A stretch of DNA of 64,000 nt from Kineosporia sp. NBRC 101731 (GTDB taxonomy: Bacteria > Actinomycetota > Actinomycetes > Actinomycetales > Kineosporiaceae), in NCBI RefSeq assembly GCF_030269305.1, contig NZ_BSTC01000004.1, positions 124,001 to 188,000 of the forward strand, in the 5' to 3' direction. The position numbers and the translations under genes are program-made. Below are positions 32,627 through 41,806 of this stretch, one piece after another. The notes beneath the pieces were generated by a model. That model searched no databases. It was not told where the DNA came from and worked only from the letters and a program-made list of their open reading frames with translations. How positions within the stretch are numbered: position 1 is the stretch's first letter; each line of letters starts with the position of its first letter.

Positions 32627-33241
32627 ATGCCCGACCGTGAACGCTTCCTGCTCAACGTGCCCGAGACCTGGAACACCACCGACCTGTCCGGCCAGGAGAT
32701 GGCCGCAGCCCGCGCCCGGGCGCTCGCCGAGACTCCCGACCCCCGGGCCAAGGCCCAGGTCAACGATTTCTTCCGCACCGGCCGCGAACTCCTGCGCTCG
32801 GCCCGTAAACACGGAGCGCTCTTCAGCGCCAGCACCGCCGAGATGTACGACGACGGGCTGTTCATGGCCTACGTGATGGTGTTCGCGGTGAACACCCCCG
32901 AGGGCCTGGAGTTCACGTTGCCCGTGCTGACCCAGGCGCTGGGCACCTCCCGGCGCGGTCCCAGCGACCGCGAGGTCACCTCCGTCACCCTGCCGCACAT
33001 CGGCACGGTCGCCCGCGTGACCGGCACCGAGGAGACCGCGATCGCCGCCGACGTCTCGACGAAGTTGCTGACCATGCACACCATGCTGCCCGTGCCCGGC
33101 AGCCCCCAGGAGTACCTGGTCGTCTCCTGCGCCAGCCCGAACCTGCCGCTGAAAGAAGCGGTGCACCCGCTGTTCAACGCCATCACCGCGACGTTCCGTT
33201 TCGTCGCACCCGACGGCGCACCCCGGCCGGCCACGTCCTGA
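32627..33241 (+). CDS. Unrecognised protein in T7SS-like operon
   Basis: A 204-residue cytoplasmic protein. It opens with FLLNVPETWNTTDLSGQEMA, a helical segment follows (DFFRTGRELLRSARKHGALF), and then a strand-rich half ends EYLVVSCASPNLPLKEAVHP and ITATFRF. The second half is loosely like LpqN-type mycobacterial proteins, but there is no signal or lipobox. ATG 32627 has GGAG within the end of the previous gene, so the two are coupled. Its position between a small helical protein and a T7SS-substrate-like protein suggests a chaperone or adaptor role (inference). Confidence 0.65.
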   Translation: MPDRERFLLNVPETWNTTDLSGQEMAAARARALAETPDPRAKAQVNDFFRTGRELLRSARKHGALFSASTAEMYDDGLFMAYVMVFAVNTPEGLEFTLPVLTQALGTSRRGPSDREVTSVTLPHIGTVARVTGTEETAIAADVSTKLLTMHTMLPVPGSPQEYLVVSCASPNLPLKEAVHPLFNAITATFRFVAPDGAPRPATS

Positions 33242-33266
33242 GCAAAGCTTTTCGAGGAGGATCCCG

Positions 33267-35600
33267 GTGCCCAGACCGACCAGCGCAGACCTGGCCCTCG
33301 TCGGCCTGTCCGACGACCCCACCCCCGGCGACACCGCCGAGATCGCCCGGCTGGAGGCCCGCTACCGCGACGTCGGCGACCAGGCCTCGACCGCGCTGAA
33401 CTTCGTGCGCAAGGGTGGCGTACTCGACACCCGCGGCCGCGGACAGGCCGTCGACGCCCTCAAGGAGCAGGTGTCCAAGCTCGAGGGGTTCCTCCAGCAG
33501 ACCGTCGAATCGTTCCAGCAGGCGGCCGACGCCTACCAGGACTACTCCACGAAACTCGACGACGCCCAGGGCAAACTCGACGAGGCCATCGCCGACGCCC
33601 GGCCCGTGGCCGGCACCGCCTCCCAGACCGTCGCACCCCTGGCCACCGACGCCACCGACACCCAGCGCTCTGACGCCCACCTGCAGCAAGACCGTATCGA
33701 CGACGCCAACGAGGCGCTGAGCGCGGCAAAGCGTAAGGCCGAAGACGCCCGCAACGACCGCGAGAGCGCCCGCCGCGCCTGCGAGAGCGAACTCGACGAG
33801 GCCAAGGACAAGGCCATCGCCGAACGCAACGTCTTCCAGAAGATCGCGGACTTCTTCGAGGACAACTTCTTCGTCCAGCTCATCCTGGCCGCCATCGTCG
33901 GCATCATCGCCCTGGTCTTCCCCGTCGTCGGACTCCTGCTCGGTGGCCTGCTGTTCGTGTTCAATCAGGCCGTGGCGATCGGCGACGGAGCCTTCAAGAT
34001 AGGCGACTTCATCACCGGTCTCATCGCCCTGGTGCCGGGTGGGGCCCTGATCGGACGATTCGCCGGCACCCTCACGAAACTGCCCGGCCTCCAGCAGATC
34101 CTGAACTCCGGCCTGGTCAAGGGCGTCACCAAGTTCAGCGAGAACCAGGGCAGCAAGAACTTCGCCGGCCTCCCCCTGGACAAGGTGGTCGGGCCCTCCG
34201 GCGACCTGATCAGGGAATTCGGCAAGGGCGCCACCCTCGAGGTCATCGGCAAGGCCGGCAACGGCGAGGAGATCACCGCCGCGAACATCCTGGCCCCGAC
34301 CGCCGTCGGCGCCCTGGGCGCAGTCGGGGCCGGAGGCCTGCTGAGGAAGTTCAACCCGGACAAGACCCCGGCCGGAGCAGGAACACCCGGCGGAGCAGGA
34401 ACACCGGGCGGGGCAGGAACACCGGGCGGGGCAGGGACCGGTGGCACCAGCCGCCCCGGCAGCCCGACACCCGGCGCCACGCCCGCTACCCCGCCCGCCG
34501 CGGCTGGTGCCGGGTCTGCCGGTACAGGTTCCGGTGCGGGCGCAGGTTCCGGTGGCCCAGCGGTTCCGGCCGCGGCCAGTGATCCGAGCCCTCCGGCTGC
34601 TGCGAGCAGTGCCGGAAGTGCCGGCGTGCCGGGGAAGTTCGTCCCCGAGCGGTCCGCCCGGGACGAGGTCAACGAGCAGCTCGCCAACAACATCTCGCAG
34701 TTCGCGGGGGCCTTCACCAAGGTCGGGGTGTCCATGGAGGAGAAGGGCATCACGTTCGAGGAGGCCCTGAACGGCGAGGCCGCGAACCTCATCCCCGGCG
34801 TGGCCGGTGGCCCGGCGGGCAAGGATCGCTCGGTGAGGAACGTCTTCGGAGAAGTCCCCGCGACCGGCCCCCAGAACCCCCAGAACCAGGGCCCGAACTC
34901 CGGTGGCATCCCCCTGACCCCGCAATCCTCGCAACCGTCGCAAGGTCAGCCGCCGGACCCATCACCCTCGCCGTCCCCGACGCCAGCAACTCCCGACCCG
35001 GCGACCCAGCAACCGGCCCCGTCACCTCCGGCCTCCCCGACCCAGGCGACCCCCGACCCGGCCCCGCAACAACCCGCCCAGTCGCCGTCCTCACCGACTA
35101 CGACCACGCCCGACCCAGCCCTCCAGCAGCCCGCGCAGTCACCGGTGCCCGACCAGACCGCGCAGCAACCTGCCCAGTCATCATCGTCAACACCGGCCCC
35201 AGCCACGCCGGACCCGGCCCCACCGCCGACGCAGGCACCTGACCCCGCCGCCCAGCAGCCGGCCCAGACCTCGACGCCGACTCCGACCACGCCCGCCCCG
35301 GAAACCCAGCCGGTGTCCCCGTCACAGCCGACCGCGGACCCTTCGACTCAGCAACAGACCCCGTCACCACGGTCTCCGGCCCCGTCCGTACCTGGCCCCG
35401 TGACACCGCCGGACCCGGCACCGCCACCACCGGCCCAGTCGCCGCCCTCGCCGGTGACATCCGCTCCGCAGGCACCCGCACCGCAGCAGCCCGCGGATCC
35501 GCCGACGACGCCTGCCGATTCGACCCCGGCCGCGCCGGGCTCGTCCCCACCCGGTTCGGATCCGGCGCCCAGTACCCCCACCCGACCCGGCGGCGCTTGA
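33267..35600 (+). CDS. Large T7SS-substrate-like membrane protein, no toxin domain
   Basis: A 777-residue protein. Residues 1-115 resemble the helical N-terminal domain of actinobacterial T7SS-secreted proteins (DDPTPGDTAEIARLEARYRD, then long helices). A coiled coil extends to about 190, and a hydrophobic hairpin (about 200-232) follows. A Gly/Leu-rich globular part runs to about 360. Then come GAGTPG repeats, a short conserved helical island (about 455-510) and a proline-rich tail (about 540-777) built of PDP/QQPA repeats. No nuclease, ADP-ribosyltransferase or other toxin domain is seen. GTG 33267 follows GAGGAGG. A hairpin follows. Confidence 0.75.
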   Translation: MPRPTSADLALVGLSDDPTPGDTAEIARLEARYRDVGDQASTALNFVRKGGVLDTRGRGQAVDALKEQVSKLEGFLQQTVESFQQAADAYQDYSTKLDDAQGKLDEAIADARPVAGTASQTVAPLATDATDTQRSDAHLQQDRIDDANEALSAAKRKAEDARNDRESARRACESELDEAKDKAIAERNVFQKIADFFEDNFFVQLILAAIVGIIALVFPVVGLLLGGLLFVFNQAVAIGDGAFKIGDFITGLIALVPGGALIGRFAGTLTKLPGLQQILNSGLVKGVTKFSENQGSKNFAGLPLDKVVGPSGDLIREFGKGATLEVIGKAGNGEEITAANILAPTAVGALGAVGAGGLLRKFNPDKTPAGAGTPGGAGTPGGAGTPGGAGTGGTSRPGSPTPGATPATPPAAAGAGSAGTGSGAGAGSGGPAVPAAASDPSPPAAASSAGSAGVPGKFVPERSARDEVNEQLANNISQFAGAFTKVGVSMEEKGITFEEALNGEAANLIPGVAGGPAGKDRSVRNVFGEVPATGPQNPQNQGPNSGGIPLTPQSSQPSQGQPPDPSPSPSPTPATPDPATQQPAPSPPASPTQATPDPAPQQPAQSPSSPTTTTPDPALQQPAQSPVPDQTAQQPAQSSSSTPAPATPDPAPPPTQAPDPAAQQPAQTSTPTPTTPAPETQPVSPSQPTADPSTQQQTPSPRSPAPSVPGPVTPPDPAPPPPAQSPPSPVTSAPQAPAPQQPADPPTTPADSTPAAPGSSPPGSDPAPSTPTRPGGA
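34374..34436 (+). repeat. 18-bp tandem repeat in the 777-aa gene
   Basis: About three and a half copies of an 18-bp unit (GGRGCAGGAACACCSGGC) encode GAGTPG repeats that link the globular part to the tail. Confidence 0.85.
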
Positions 35601-35623
35601 TGCGAGATGACCGCCGACCGGAT

Positions 35624-35663
35624 CGGGGAAGTTCCGTGCGCCGTGACCGCACGGAACTTCCCC
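35624..35663. repeat. Repeated hairpin, copy 2
   Basis: A 16-bp perfect stem (35625-35640 with 35648-35663) has the same arms as copy 1; the loop is ccgtgac. It lies 24 nt after the 777-aa gene and 85 nt beyond the convergent DoxX gene, a terminator position for both. Nothing else is seen in 35601-35747. Confidence 0.85.
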
Positions 35664-35747
35664 ACAGATGGACGACGGCACGTTCTCGCGCATCCGGACA
35701 AGGGTTCGGGTCAGACGGCGTGGCTCATGAAGAGGTATCTACCCCCC

Positions 35748-36101
35748 TCAGGCGGACAACCCGATCAGCACAGCCACCGCCGTGGCCAGCGCGGCAGCAC
35801 AGAAGGCGCTCACCCACCGGCCGGCGGGGTCCCCCGCCCGCAGGTGAAGAATCATGGCGCCGACGGCGCCGACAGCCAGGTAGATCGCTGCCCCTGTCGC
35901 CACCCACGGCTGGACCAGGCCCGCCACGATCAGCCCGGCACACAGCACCTCCGATGCACCGAGCCAGCGATAGACCACGTACGGGATGCCCAGCCCCTCT
36001 GCGTCCTGTCGGACGGGCGCGAATCCCACGATCCGCAAGGGACCTACGACCAGGAGGAAGAGGACGAGAACACCGGCCAGGATCACCGTCGGAACAGGCA
36101 C
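35748..36101 (-). CDS. DoxX-like membrane protein
   Basis: A 117-residue DoxX-family protein with four membrane spans and the family elements GPLRIVGFAPVRQDAEGLGI, YRWLGASEVLCAGLIVAGL and GAVGAMILHLRAGD. DoxX-type proteins are linked to quinone or redox protection, but many are uncharacterised. The ATG at 36101 lies 116 bp from the divergent XRE-cupin gene, with a 26-bp palindrome between them, so that regulator probably controls both genes. Confidence 0.85.
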   Translation of the reverse strand: MPVPTVILAGVLVLFLLVVGPLRIVGFAPVRQDAEGLGIPYVVYRWLGASEVLCAGLIVAGLVQPWVATGAAIYLAVGAVGAMILHLRAGDPAGRWVSAFCAAALATAVAVLIGLSA

Positions 36102-36187
36102 GAACGACTCCTCGAAGACATCGACGGATCACGGGTCGCAGCGCTGCTGCGCTCGTGATCGTCACAGCGTCGCCGGACTTCTTGCCA

Positions 36188-36213
36188 GCGATCTTGCCGA
36201 TCGGCAAAATCGC
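36188..36213. promoter_or_regulatory. 26-bp palindromic operator in XRE-cupin promoter
   Basis: GCGAT-c-TTGCCGATCGGCAA-a-ATCGC is a 26-bp palindrome with a single mismatched pair. It lies over the spacer and -10 box of a leaderless promoter (TTGCCA 36182-36187, 17 bp, CAAAAT 36205-36210, 7 nt, ATG 36218). Confidence 0.7.
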
Positions 36214-36217
36214 CCGC

Positions 36218-36817
36218 ATGAGTGACGCCGATACACGGGCCCAGGCCGATGTCGGGCAGCGCCTGCGTACGCTGCGTCAAGGTCGCGATCTGCGGCTGGC
36301 CGAGCTGGCCGAACTCACCGGCATCACCGTGAGCACCCTGTCCCGGCTCGAGAACGGCCTCAGACGGCCCACTCTGGCCCAGCTCGTGCCGCTGGCCCGC
36401 GTCCACGGCATCACGCTCGACGAACTGGTGGGCCTCGATCGACCCGAGCGCGTTGACCAGCCGCGCGTCATTCACCGGCACGGGGCGGTCTTCGTCCCGC
36501 TCGCCCAGCAGGCCGGTGGCATCCAGGCCTACAAGATGTACTCGCCGGCCCGGACCACCCTGCCGGAGCCTGAACCACGCAGACATGAGGGTTTCCAGTG
36601 GGTCTACGTCCTGAGCGGCCGCCTGCGGGTTGTCTTGGGTGACAAAGATTTTCTTCTCACCCGGGGAACGGCGGCCGAGTTCGACACCGGTGTCGCGCAC
36701 TGGATGGGCCATGCCGACCATCACCCGATCGAGCTGCTGATGATGTTCGGGGCGCAGGGCGAACGTGCCCAGGTCATCGCCCGCACCAAGGACTTACGGT
36801 CGGCACACACCCACTGA
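36218..36817 (+). CDS. XRE-cupin transcriptional regulator
   Basis: A 199-residue regulator. An N-terminal Xre helix-turn-helix (about 10-70: VGQRLRTLRQGRDLRLAELA, then ITVSTLSRLENG) is joined to a C-terminal cupin (about 85-185: HEGFQWVYVLSGRLRVVLGD; FDTGVAHWMGH). The cupin probably binds a small ligand. A 26-bp palindrome overlaps its promoter, so autorepression is likely. ATG 36218 is leaderless by position. The DoxX gene is divergent and is the probable second target. Confidence 0.92.
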   Translation: MSDADTRAQADVGQRLRTLRQGRDLRLAELAELTGITVSTLSRLENGLRRPTLAQLVPLARVHGITLDELVGLDRPERVDQPRVIHRHGAVFVPLAQQAGGIQAYKMYSPARTTLPEPEPRRHEGFQWVYVLSGRLRVVLGDKDFLLTRGTAAEFDTGVAHWMGHADHHPIELLMMFGAQGERAQVIARTKDLRSAHTH

Positions 36818-36876
36818 GCACCGACCGGGTGCGCCGTCTCCCGGGCCAGGACCTCCCCCGGCACACGCGGTCGCCC

Positions 36877-39800
36877 TCACCCCCGCACCGGCACCTGCAC
36901 ACCCAGCAGAACCCCGTCGCCCAGGTGCAGGAGGCCACGGCCGGGCTGCGGGGCCTGACCGACCAGACCGCGGGTCAGCTTCACGCCGATCACCTCGCCG
37001 TCGCTGAGCCCCTGCGGGGACAGCAGCATTCCGGTGCGGTTGCGCTTGGCCTGCCCGACCCATCCGGCCAGGCTCAGGCTCAGGGACTCGGCATTCCCGG
37101 CCGCGAGCACGCCCCAGCCGTTGCCCTGGGCACCACGGGCCAGCGCGGCCAGGTCGGGGTCGATCTCCGAGTTCATCAGCAGCTCGGCGTCGTCGACCAC
37201 GATGACGGCCGTCGGCTCGGGAATGTTGCCCAGCACCTGACGGAAGGCACCGACGCCGACCTCGGCCTCGGTGATCACGGCCGCGACCCCGGGCCGGCCG
37301 GCCAGGTCACGCAGCGGCGAGCGCCGCGGGGCGATGACGACCAGGCCACTTCCCGCCGCCAGCAACGATTCCGCGGCGGCCAGGAGGGCGGTGCTGCGGC
37401 CGCTGCGGGGAGGCCCGGCGATCAGGAACGAGGGGACGTCCGAGAGGTCGGGTCCCAGCGCGGTGAGGGTGTCACCGCCCACCGCCAGCAGCGGACGCAT
37501 GGCGCCGGGTGTGTAGGGCAGCAGCACGGCCTCGGCGTAGGTGATGCGGTCGGGCAGGACGTCCAGGCGCAGGGCCCGGCGGGTGGCCGGCACCCCGGCC
37601 TCGCGCTCGTGCAGTTCGGCGCCCAGCGAGCGCAGCACCTCGGCCTGGGCCGTGCCGGCCAGGTCGCGGGACAGGACGGCGATCTGGACCTCGCTGAGGT
37701 CGCTGGTGCGCACGGCCCGGCCGGGGGCGGGGTCTTCGGGGGCCTGACGGGTCGGGATGCCGACGCTGGAGTAGTCCTGACGGTCGTTGAGGCGCAGGAC
37801 GAGTTTGTCCTCGGTGGTGCCGGAGTAGCGGTTGCTGCCGAGCACCTTGTCGCCGGCGAGGATCAGGTGGATGCCGACGCCGGCGCCGTCGCGCAGCAGA
37901 CGCAGCAGACGCTCAAGGTAGCTGCCGTTGTCGTAGGACAGGAACTCGCGGTCGAAGACCTCGAACCGGTCGACCATGACGACGATGTGCGGCAGGCGCT
38001 CGCCGGGGGCCTGACCGGCGCGCAGCTCGGTCAGGTCGGCGGTGCCGCGGGCGCCGAGAATGCCCTGCCGACTGGTGAGTTCGGTGTTGAGGCGGTCGAG
38101 GAGGCGGCCCAGGCGCTCGATCTGCTTGCGGTCGACGACGGCGCCGGTGTGGGGCAGGGCGGTCAGGGCGTTGAGGGCGCCGTTGCCGCCGTCGATGCCG
38201 TACAGGTGCAGGTCGTCGGCGCCGTGGGCGGCGGCGAGGGCCGCGGCCAGGGTGCGCAGGGTCTGGGAGCGGCCGCTGCGGGGTGATCCGACCACGTGCA
38301 GGTGCCCGGAGCGGTCGAGGTCGAAGGTGAGGTCGGTGCGGGCCTGCTCGGCGGGCAGGTCGATGATGCCGAAGGGCACACCGGGCAGAACCGCAGGGCG
38401 TACGGGCGCCTCGGGCGGCGCGGGTGGTCGGGTCCAGTCGAGCAGGAGGGGCAGGGCGGGCAGCCAGGGGCTGGGCTGGCGCTCGATCCCGGCGTCGCGG
38501 GCGGCCTGGGCCAGGGCCTCGACCAGGACGGCGAGGTCGGTGACGGCCTCGACGTCACCTCCGCGGGGGCCGCGGGGGCGGGCCGGCAGTGGGCCGCCGA
38601 GCTCGGCCCAGGTGACGACCTGGGCCTTCACCGGGGGCGGGGTGTCGGTGCGGATGTCTGCGAGGCCGGCCGGGCGGCGGCCGCCGACGCGGGCGGACTG
38701 GAAGGGCAGCAGCACCGAGGGGCCCAGGCGGGCGTACGCGCGTCCGGGGTTGGCCGGTGAGATCTCCCCGGAGGCCGGGCTGTCGATGATGTCGCGGCTC
38801 TCGGTGCCGTCGGTGGTGCGCAGGGCGATGCGCAGGTTGGTGTTGGCGCGGATGTCGGGGGTCACGGCGCCGCCGGGACGCTGGGTGGCCAGGACCAGGT
38901 GGATGCCCAGCGACCGGCCGCGCTGGGCGATGTTGACCAGGCCGGAGATGAAGTCGGGCAGTTCGCGGGCCATGGACGCGAACTCGTCGATGACCAGCAT
39001 CAGCCGCGGCAGCGGGGGCAGGCGGTCGGCGCCGCGGCTGCGCTTGTCCAGGTAGTCGAGGATGTCCTTGGCCCCGGCCCGGGCCAGCAGGGTCTCGCGG
39101 CGGCGTAGCTCGGCCCCGAGGGAGACCAGGGCGCGCTCGACCAGGTGGGTGTCGAGGTCGGTGACCAGACCGACGGTGTGGGGCAGCTCGGCCGCCTCGG
39201 CGAACGCACTGCCGCCCTTGTAGTCGACGAGCACGAAGGTCATCTCGTCGGGCCGGTTGACCACGGCCAGGCCGGCGACCAGGGTCTGCAGGAGCTCGGA
39301 CTTGCCCGAGCCGGTGGTACCGGCGATCAGGGCGTGCGGGCCGTCGCGGACCAGGTCGACGGAGAACGGGCCGTCGTAGCCGGCGCCCAGGGTCGCCACG
39401 GTGCTGCGCCCGCCCAGGCTCCAGCCGGCGACCAGGGCACTGGGTGTGGGCGGTTCCAGTTTCATCAGGTCGAGCAGGCGCACCGCTGCGGGCAGGGTGC
39501 TCTCGTCGCTGTCGCCGACGCCCCGCAGCGGGGCCAGGGCCCGGCCCAGGTGCTCGTACCAGGAGTGCTCGGGTGAGTCGGTGCGCACGTTCTCCAGTGC
39601 GGCCCCCGGACCTGTGCGCAGGGTGAGGGTATGGCCGCCCCTGGACGGCCCGGCCGAGGAAACCGGCGCGGTGACGATGACCGCGCCGCTCTCCTCGGGC
39701 AGGAGACGTTCCTCGCGGTCGACACCGATGACGAACACGCCCACCGCCGGGCCCTCGCGCAGCAGCGCGATCACCCCGGGCAGCGAACGGGCCCGGCGGG

Positions 39801-41298
39801 CCTGCTCCAGCACGACCAGGATGTCGGGGTAGCCGTTGACTCCGCCACGGGTCAGGTCACGGCCCAGGGCCGTGCGGGAGGTGACGATCTGGCCGAGTTC
39901 ACCGATGCGCCGGGCCAGGGAGTCGGTGGAGGTCCCCACCAGGCAGTACGCGTCCTCCCCCTGAGCCTGGGTGTGCGGCAGCCAGCGGGTCCACGACCAG
40001 GTGCTCTCGCCGTCCGGGCCGGCCAGGACCACCAGCCGCAGGTCGGTCGGGCCGTGCAGCGAGACTGCCTGGGCCGCCATCCAGGCCGCGAGCGCGCTGC
40101 CCTGCGGGCCGGCGATGCCGACGACGCCGGCCTGGCGCACGTCGACGCGGACCGGCACCTGGTCGAGCCAGGGCACGGTGGTGCGGCGGTGCTCGTCGCG
40201 GGTGGGGTCCTCGACGCTGGTGGCCGAGGGCAGGTCGGTGGTGCCGACCCGCACGCTCAGGAAGTCGGGGTCGGCCCAGCGGCGTTCCCACAGTCGTTCG
40301 GAGGGCTGGGCGGCCATCCGCAGCAGCGAGGCCGGGTCGGGCAGTGACAGACGCAGGTTGTGCTGCTCGTCCAGGACCGTGGCCTCGATGTCGTGCGTCA
40401 GCCGGGCCACCCGGGCCTCGTGCTCGGCCAGATCCTGGCGGTACTTCTCCATCGCCTGCTTACGGCCGCTGAACTGGGTGACGAGGGCACCCAGCGGGGA
40501 GAGCAGGGCGATGAAGATGAAGGTCCACTTACCGGTCACGAGGATCGTGACCAGAGCGCTGCCGGCCGGCAGCAGCAGGATGGGCAGTAGCGGGATCGGC
40601 CGCTTGTCGGGCTTCTTCGGCGGCGACGGCAGCCGGAAGGTCTTCCCGGCCTCCGGCGGCAGAAAGCGCGGTGGCCGGTTGAACTCCAGGCCCAGGCCGT
40701 CTTCGCTGGGGGTCAGCGGTGCTGGGACCGCGTGCGCCGAGGACACCTCCAGCAGGCTGTCGCCCACGCCCAGCAGGCTGCCTTCGCGCCAGCGGACGCT
40801 GCCGGTGAGGTTCTTGCCGTCGAGCTGGGCCGCGTCGGCCCGCAGCAGTTCGGCGGTGCCGTCCAGGTGCACGCGCACCTGCGCGGCGAAGGGCGGGGTG
40901 CCTCCCTGTGCCGACAGCCGCACCCGGCAGGCCGGGTCGCTGCCCAGGTCGTAGTCGCCCGGCGGGAGCCGGAACACCGTGCCCGCCGAGGGACCGGAGA
41001 CCACCCGGACCTCGGTGCGGCCCTCCGGCGGCGGCCCGGCCGCGGCCGGCGCCCCCAGCCCGAGGTCGGCCCCGTCCCGCACCCCCGCCCGGCGCAGCGT
41101 GTCGCCGGGGGCCAGGGGCAGGGCCCCGGCGAACAGCACCGGCTCGCCCGCCCCGACCTGGTCCTGCCCCGGAGAACCCACTGTACGAGCCAGTTCCGCG
41201 GCGAGATCCCCGACCCGGGCCGCGGGGTCGGTCTCGACCACGACGGTGGTGGACACCGCCGGGTCGTACGGGTCGCGAACGCTGACATTCAGTCGCAC
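36877..41298 (-). CDS. eccC: EccC-type T7SS ATPase with N-terminal FHA-like domain
   Basis: A 1473-residue FtsK/SpoIIIE-family motor of type VII secretion. Residues 1-75 are ubiquitin-like (SVRDPYDPAVSTTVVVE), about 95-190 resemble an FHA domain, and two membrane spans lie at about 230-275. Three ATPase domains follow. The first has an intact Walker A (TGSGKSELLQT, about 658) and Walker B (LMLVIDEFASM). The second (SPRSGRSQTLRT, about 1003) and third (GPPRSGRSTALL, about 1293) lack the Walker lysine. GTG 41298 is chosen; the open frame upstream is not family-like. It follows the WXG100 gene. Confidence 0.9.
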   Translation of the reverse strand: MRLNVSVRDPYDPAVSTTVVVETDPAARVGDLAAELARTVGSPGQDQVGAGEPVLFAGALPLAPGDTLRRAGVRDGADLGLGAPAAAGPPPEGRTEVRVVSGPSAGTVFRLPPGDYDLGSDPACRVRLSAQGGTPPFAAQVRVHLDGTAELLRADAAQLDGKNLTGSVRWREGSLLGVGDSLLEVSSAHAVPAPLTPSEDGLGLEFNRPPRFLPPEAGKTFRLPSPPKKPDKRPIPLLPILLLPAGSALVTILVTGKWTFIFIALLSPLGALVTQFSGRKQAMEKYRQDLAEHEARVARLTHDIEATVLDEQHNLRLSLPDPASLLRMAAQPSERLWERRWADPDFLSVRVGTTDLPSATSVEDPTRDEHRRTTVPWLDQVPVRVDVRQAGVVGIAGPQGSALAAWMAAQAVSLHGPTDLRLVVLAGPDGESTWSWTRWLPHTQAQGEDAYCLVGTSTDSLARRIGELGQIVTSRTALGRDLTRGGVNGYPDILVVLEQARRARSLPGVIALLREGPAVGVFVIGVDREERLLPEESGAVIVTAPVSSAGPSRGGHTLTLRTGPGAALENVRTDSPEHSWYEHLGRALAPLRGVGDSDESTLPAAVRLLDLMKLEPPTPSALVAGWSLGGRSTVATLGAGYDGPFSVDLVRDGPHALIAGTTGSGKSELLQTLVAGLAVVNRPDEMTFVLVDYKGGSAFAEAAELPHTVGLVTDLDTHLVERALVSLGAELRRRETLLARAGAKDILDYLDKRSRGADRLPPLPRLMLVIDEFASMARELPDFISGLVNIAQRGRSLGIHLVLATQRPGGAVTPDIRANTNLRIALRTTDGTESRDIIDSPASGEISPANPGRAYARLGPSVLLPFQSARVGGRRPAGLADIRTDTPPPVKAQVVTWAELGGPLPARPRGPRGGDVEAVTDLAVLVEALAQAARDAGIERQPSPWLPALPLLLDWTRPPAPPEAPVRPAVLPGVPFGIIDLPAEQARTDLTFDLDRSGHLHVVGSPRSGRSQTLRTLAAALAAAHGADDLHLYGIDGGNGALNALTALPHTGAVVDRKQIERLGRLLDRLNTELTSRQGILGARGTADLTELRAGQAPGERLPHIVVMVDRFEVFDREFLSYDNGSYLERLLRLLRDGAGVGIHLILAGDKVLGSNRYSGTTEDKLVLRLNDRQDYSSVGIPTRQAPEDPAPGRAVRTSDLSEVQIAVLSRDLAGTAQAEVLRSLGAELHEREAGVPATRRALRLDVLPDRITYAEAVLLPYTPGAMRPLLAVGGDTLTALGPDLSDVPSFLIAGPPRSGRSTALLAAAESLLAAGSGLVVIAPRRSPLRDLAGRPGVAAVITEAEVGVGAFRQVLGNIPEPTAVIVVDDAELLMNSEIDPDLAALARGAQGNGWGVLAAGNAESLSLSLAGWVGQAKRNRTGMLLSPQGLSDGEVIGVKLTRGLVGQAPQPGRGLLHLGDGVLLGVQVPVRG

Positions 41299-41386
41299 GG
41301 CACATCGGCCTTCGTGATCGGTGGGTCCGGTGGGGCAGACAGGCCCGAGCTGGCAGGAACAGAGGACGACGGTGGGCCCGGGCGGT

Positions 41387-41680
41387 TCAGCCCAGGTTCG
41401 AGCCGAGCTGGTCGTCGGTCTGGGTGAAGGCCTCACCGACCGAGCGCACGTACTGGCCGATGCCCTGCAGGCCGGTGTTGACCTGCTCGAAGCCCTTGCT
41501 GAACTCGTCGAAGAAGGGCGAGAACTTCTGCTGCGCGGCCGGGGTGGAGTACCCGTTGGCCAGCAGACTCTGGATCTTGCCGCGCACCTCGGTGAGCTTG
41601 TCCTGCAACTGCGTGAAGTCGTTCAGCAGCGCCTGTGAGGTGGCCGCGGTCTCGTCAGAGTTGATCTTGTAATCGGGCAC
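41387..41680 (-). CDS. WXG100-size T7SS substrate
   Basis: A 97-residue helical hairpin protein of ESX size. Helix 1 is ETAATSQALLNDFTQLQDKL; the turn is LANGYSTPAAQQKF in place of WXG; helix 2 contains FFDEFSKGFEQVNTGLQGIG, ending TDDQLGSNLG. It is probably exported by the EccC next to it. GTG 41680 follows GAGGAGA. The much longer open frame upstream is an antisense shadow of the gene at 41807. Only one such gene is found here, although ESX proteins often come in pairs. Confidence 0.85.
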   Translation of the reverse strand: MPDYKINSDETAATSQALLNDFTQLQDKLTEVRGKIQSLLANGYSTPAAQQKFSPFFDEFSKGFEQVNTGLQGIGQYVRSVGEAFTQTDDQLGSNLG

Positions 41681-41806
41681 GGCGGTATCTCCTCGGCGTT
41701 GGGCGGCTCGTTCACGTGCGTGTCGCCAGCCATACGACGCACCGGGTCCCAAGGGTTCAGTGCACGAACATCGAACCCTTGACCCACTGCGCCTCGTACC
41801 CCGGGC

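Noticed and set aside
36829-38286. 485-codon plus-strand frame opposite eccC
   Set aside because: It is an antisense shadow, Gly/Gln/Val/Asp-biased, without a ribosome site or domain.
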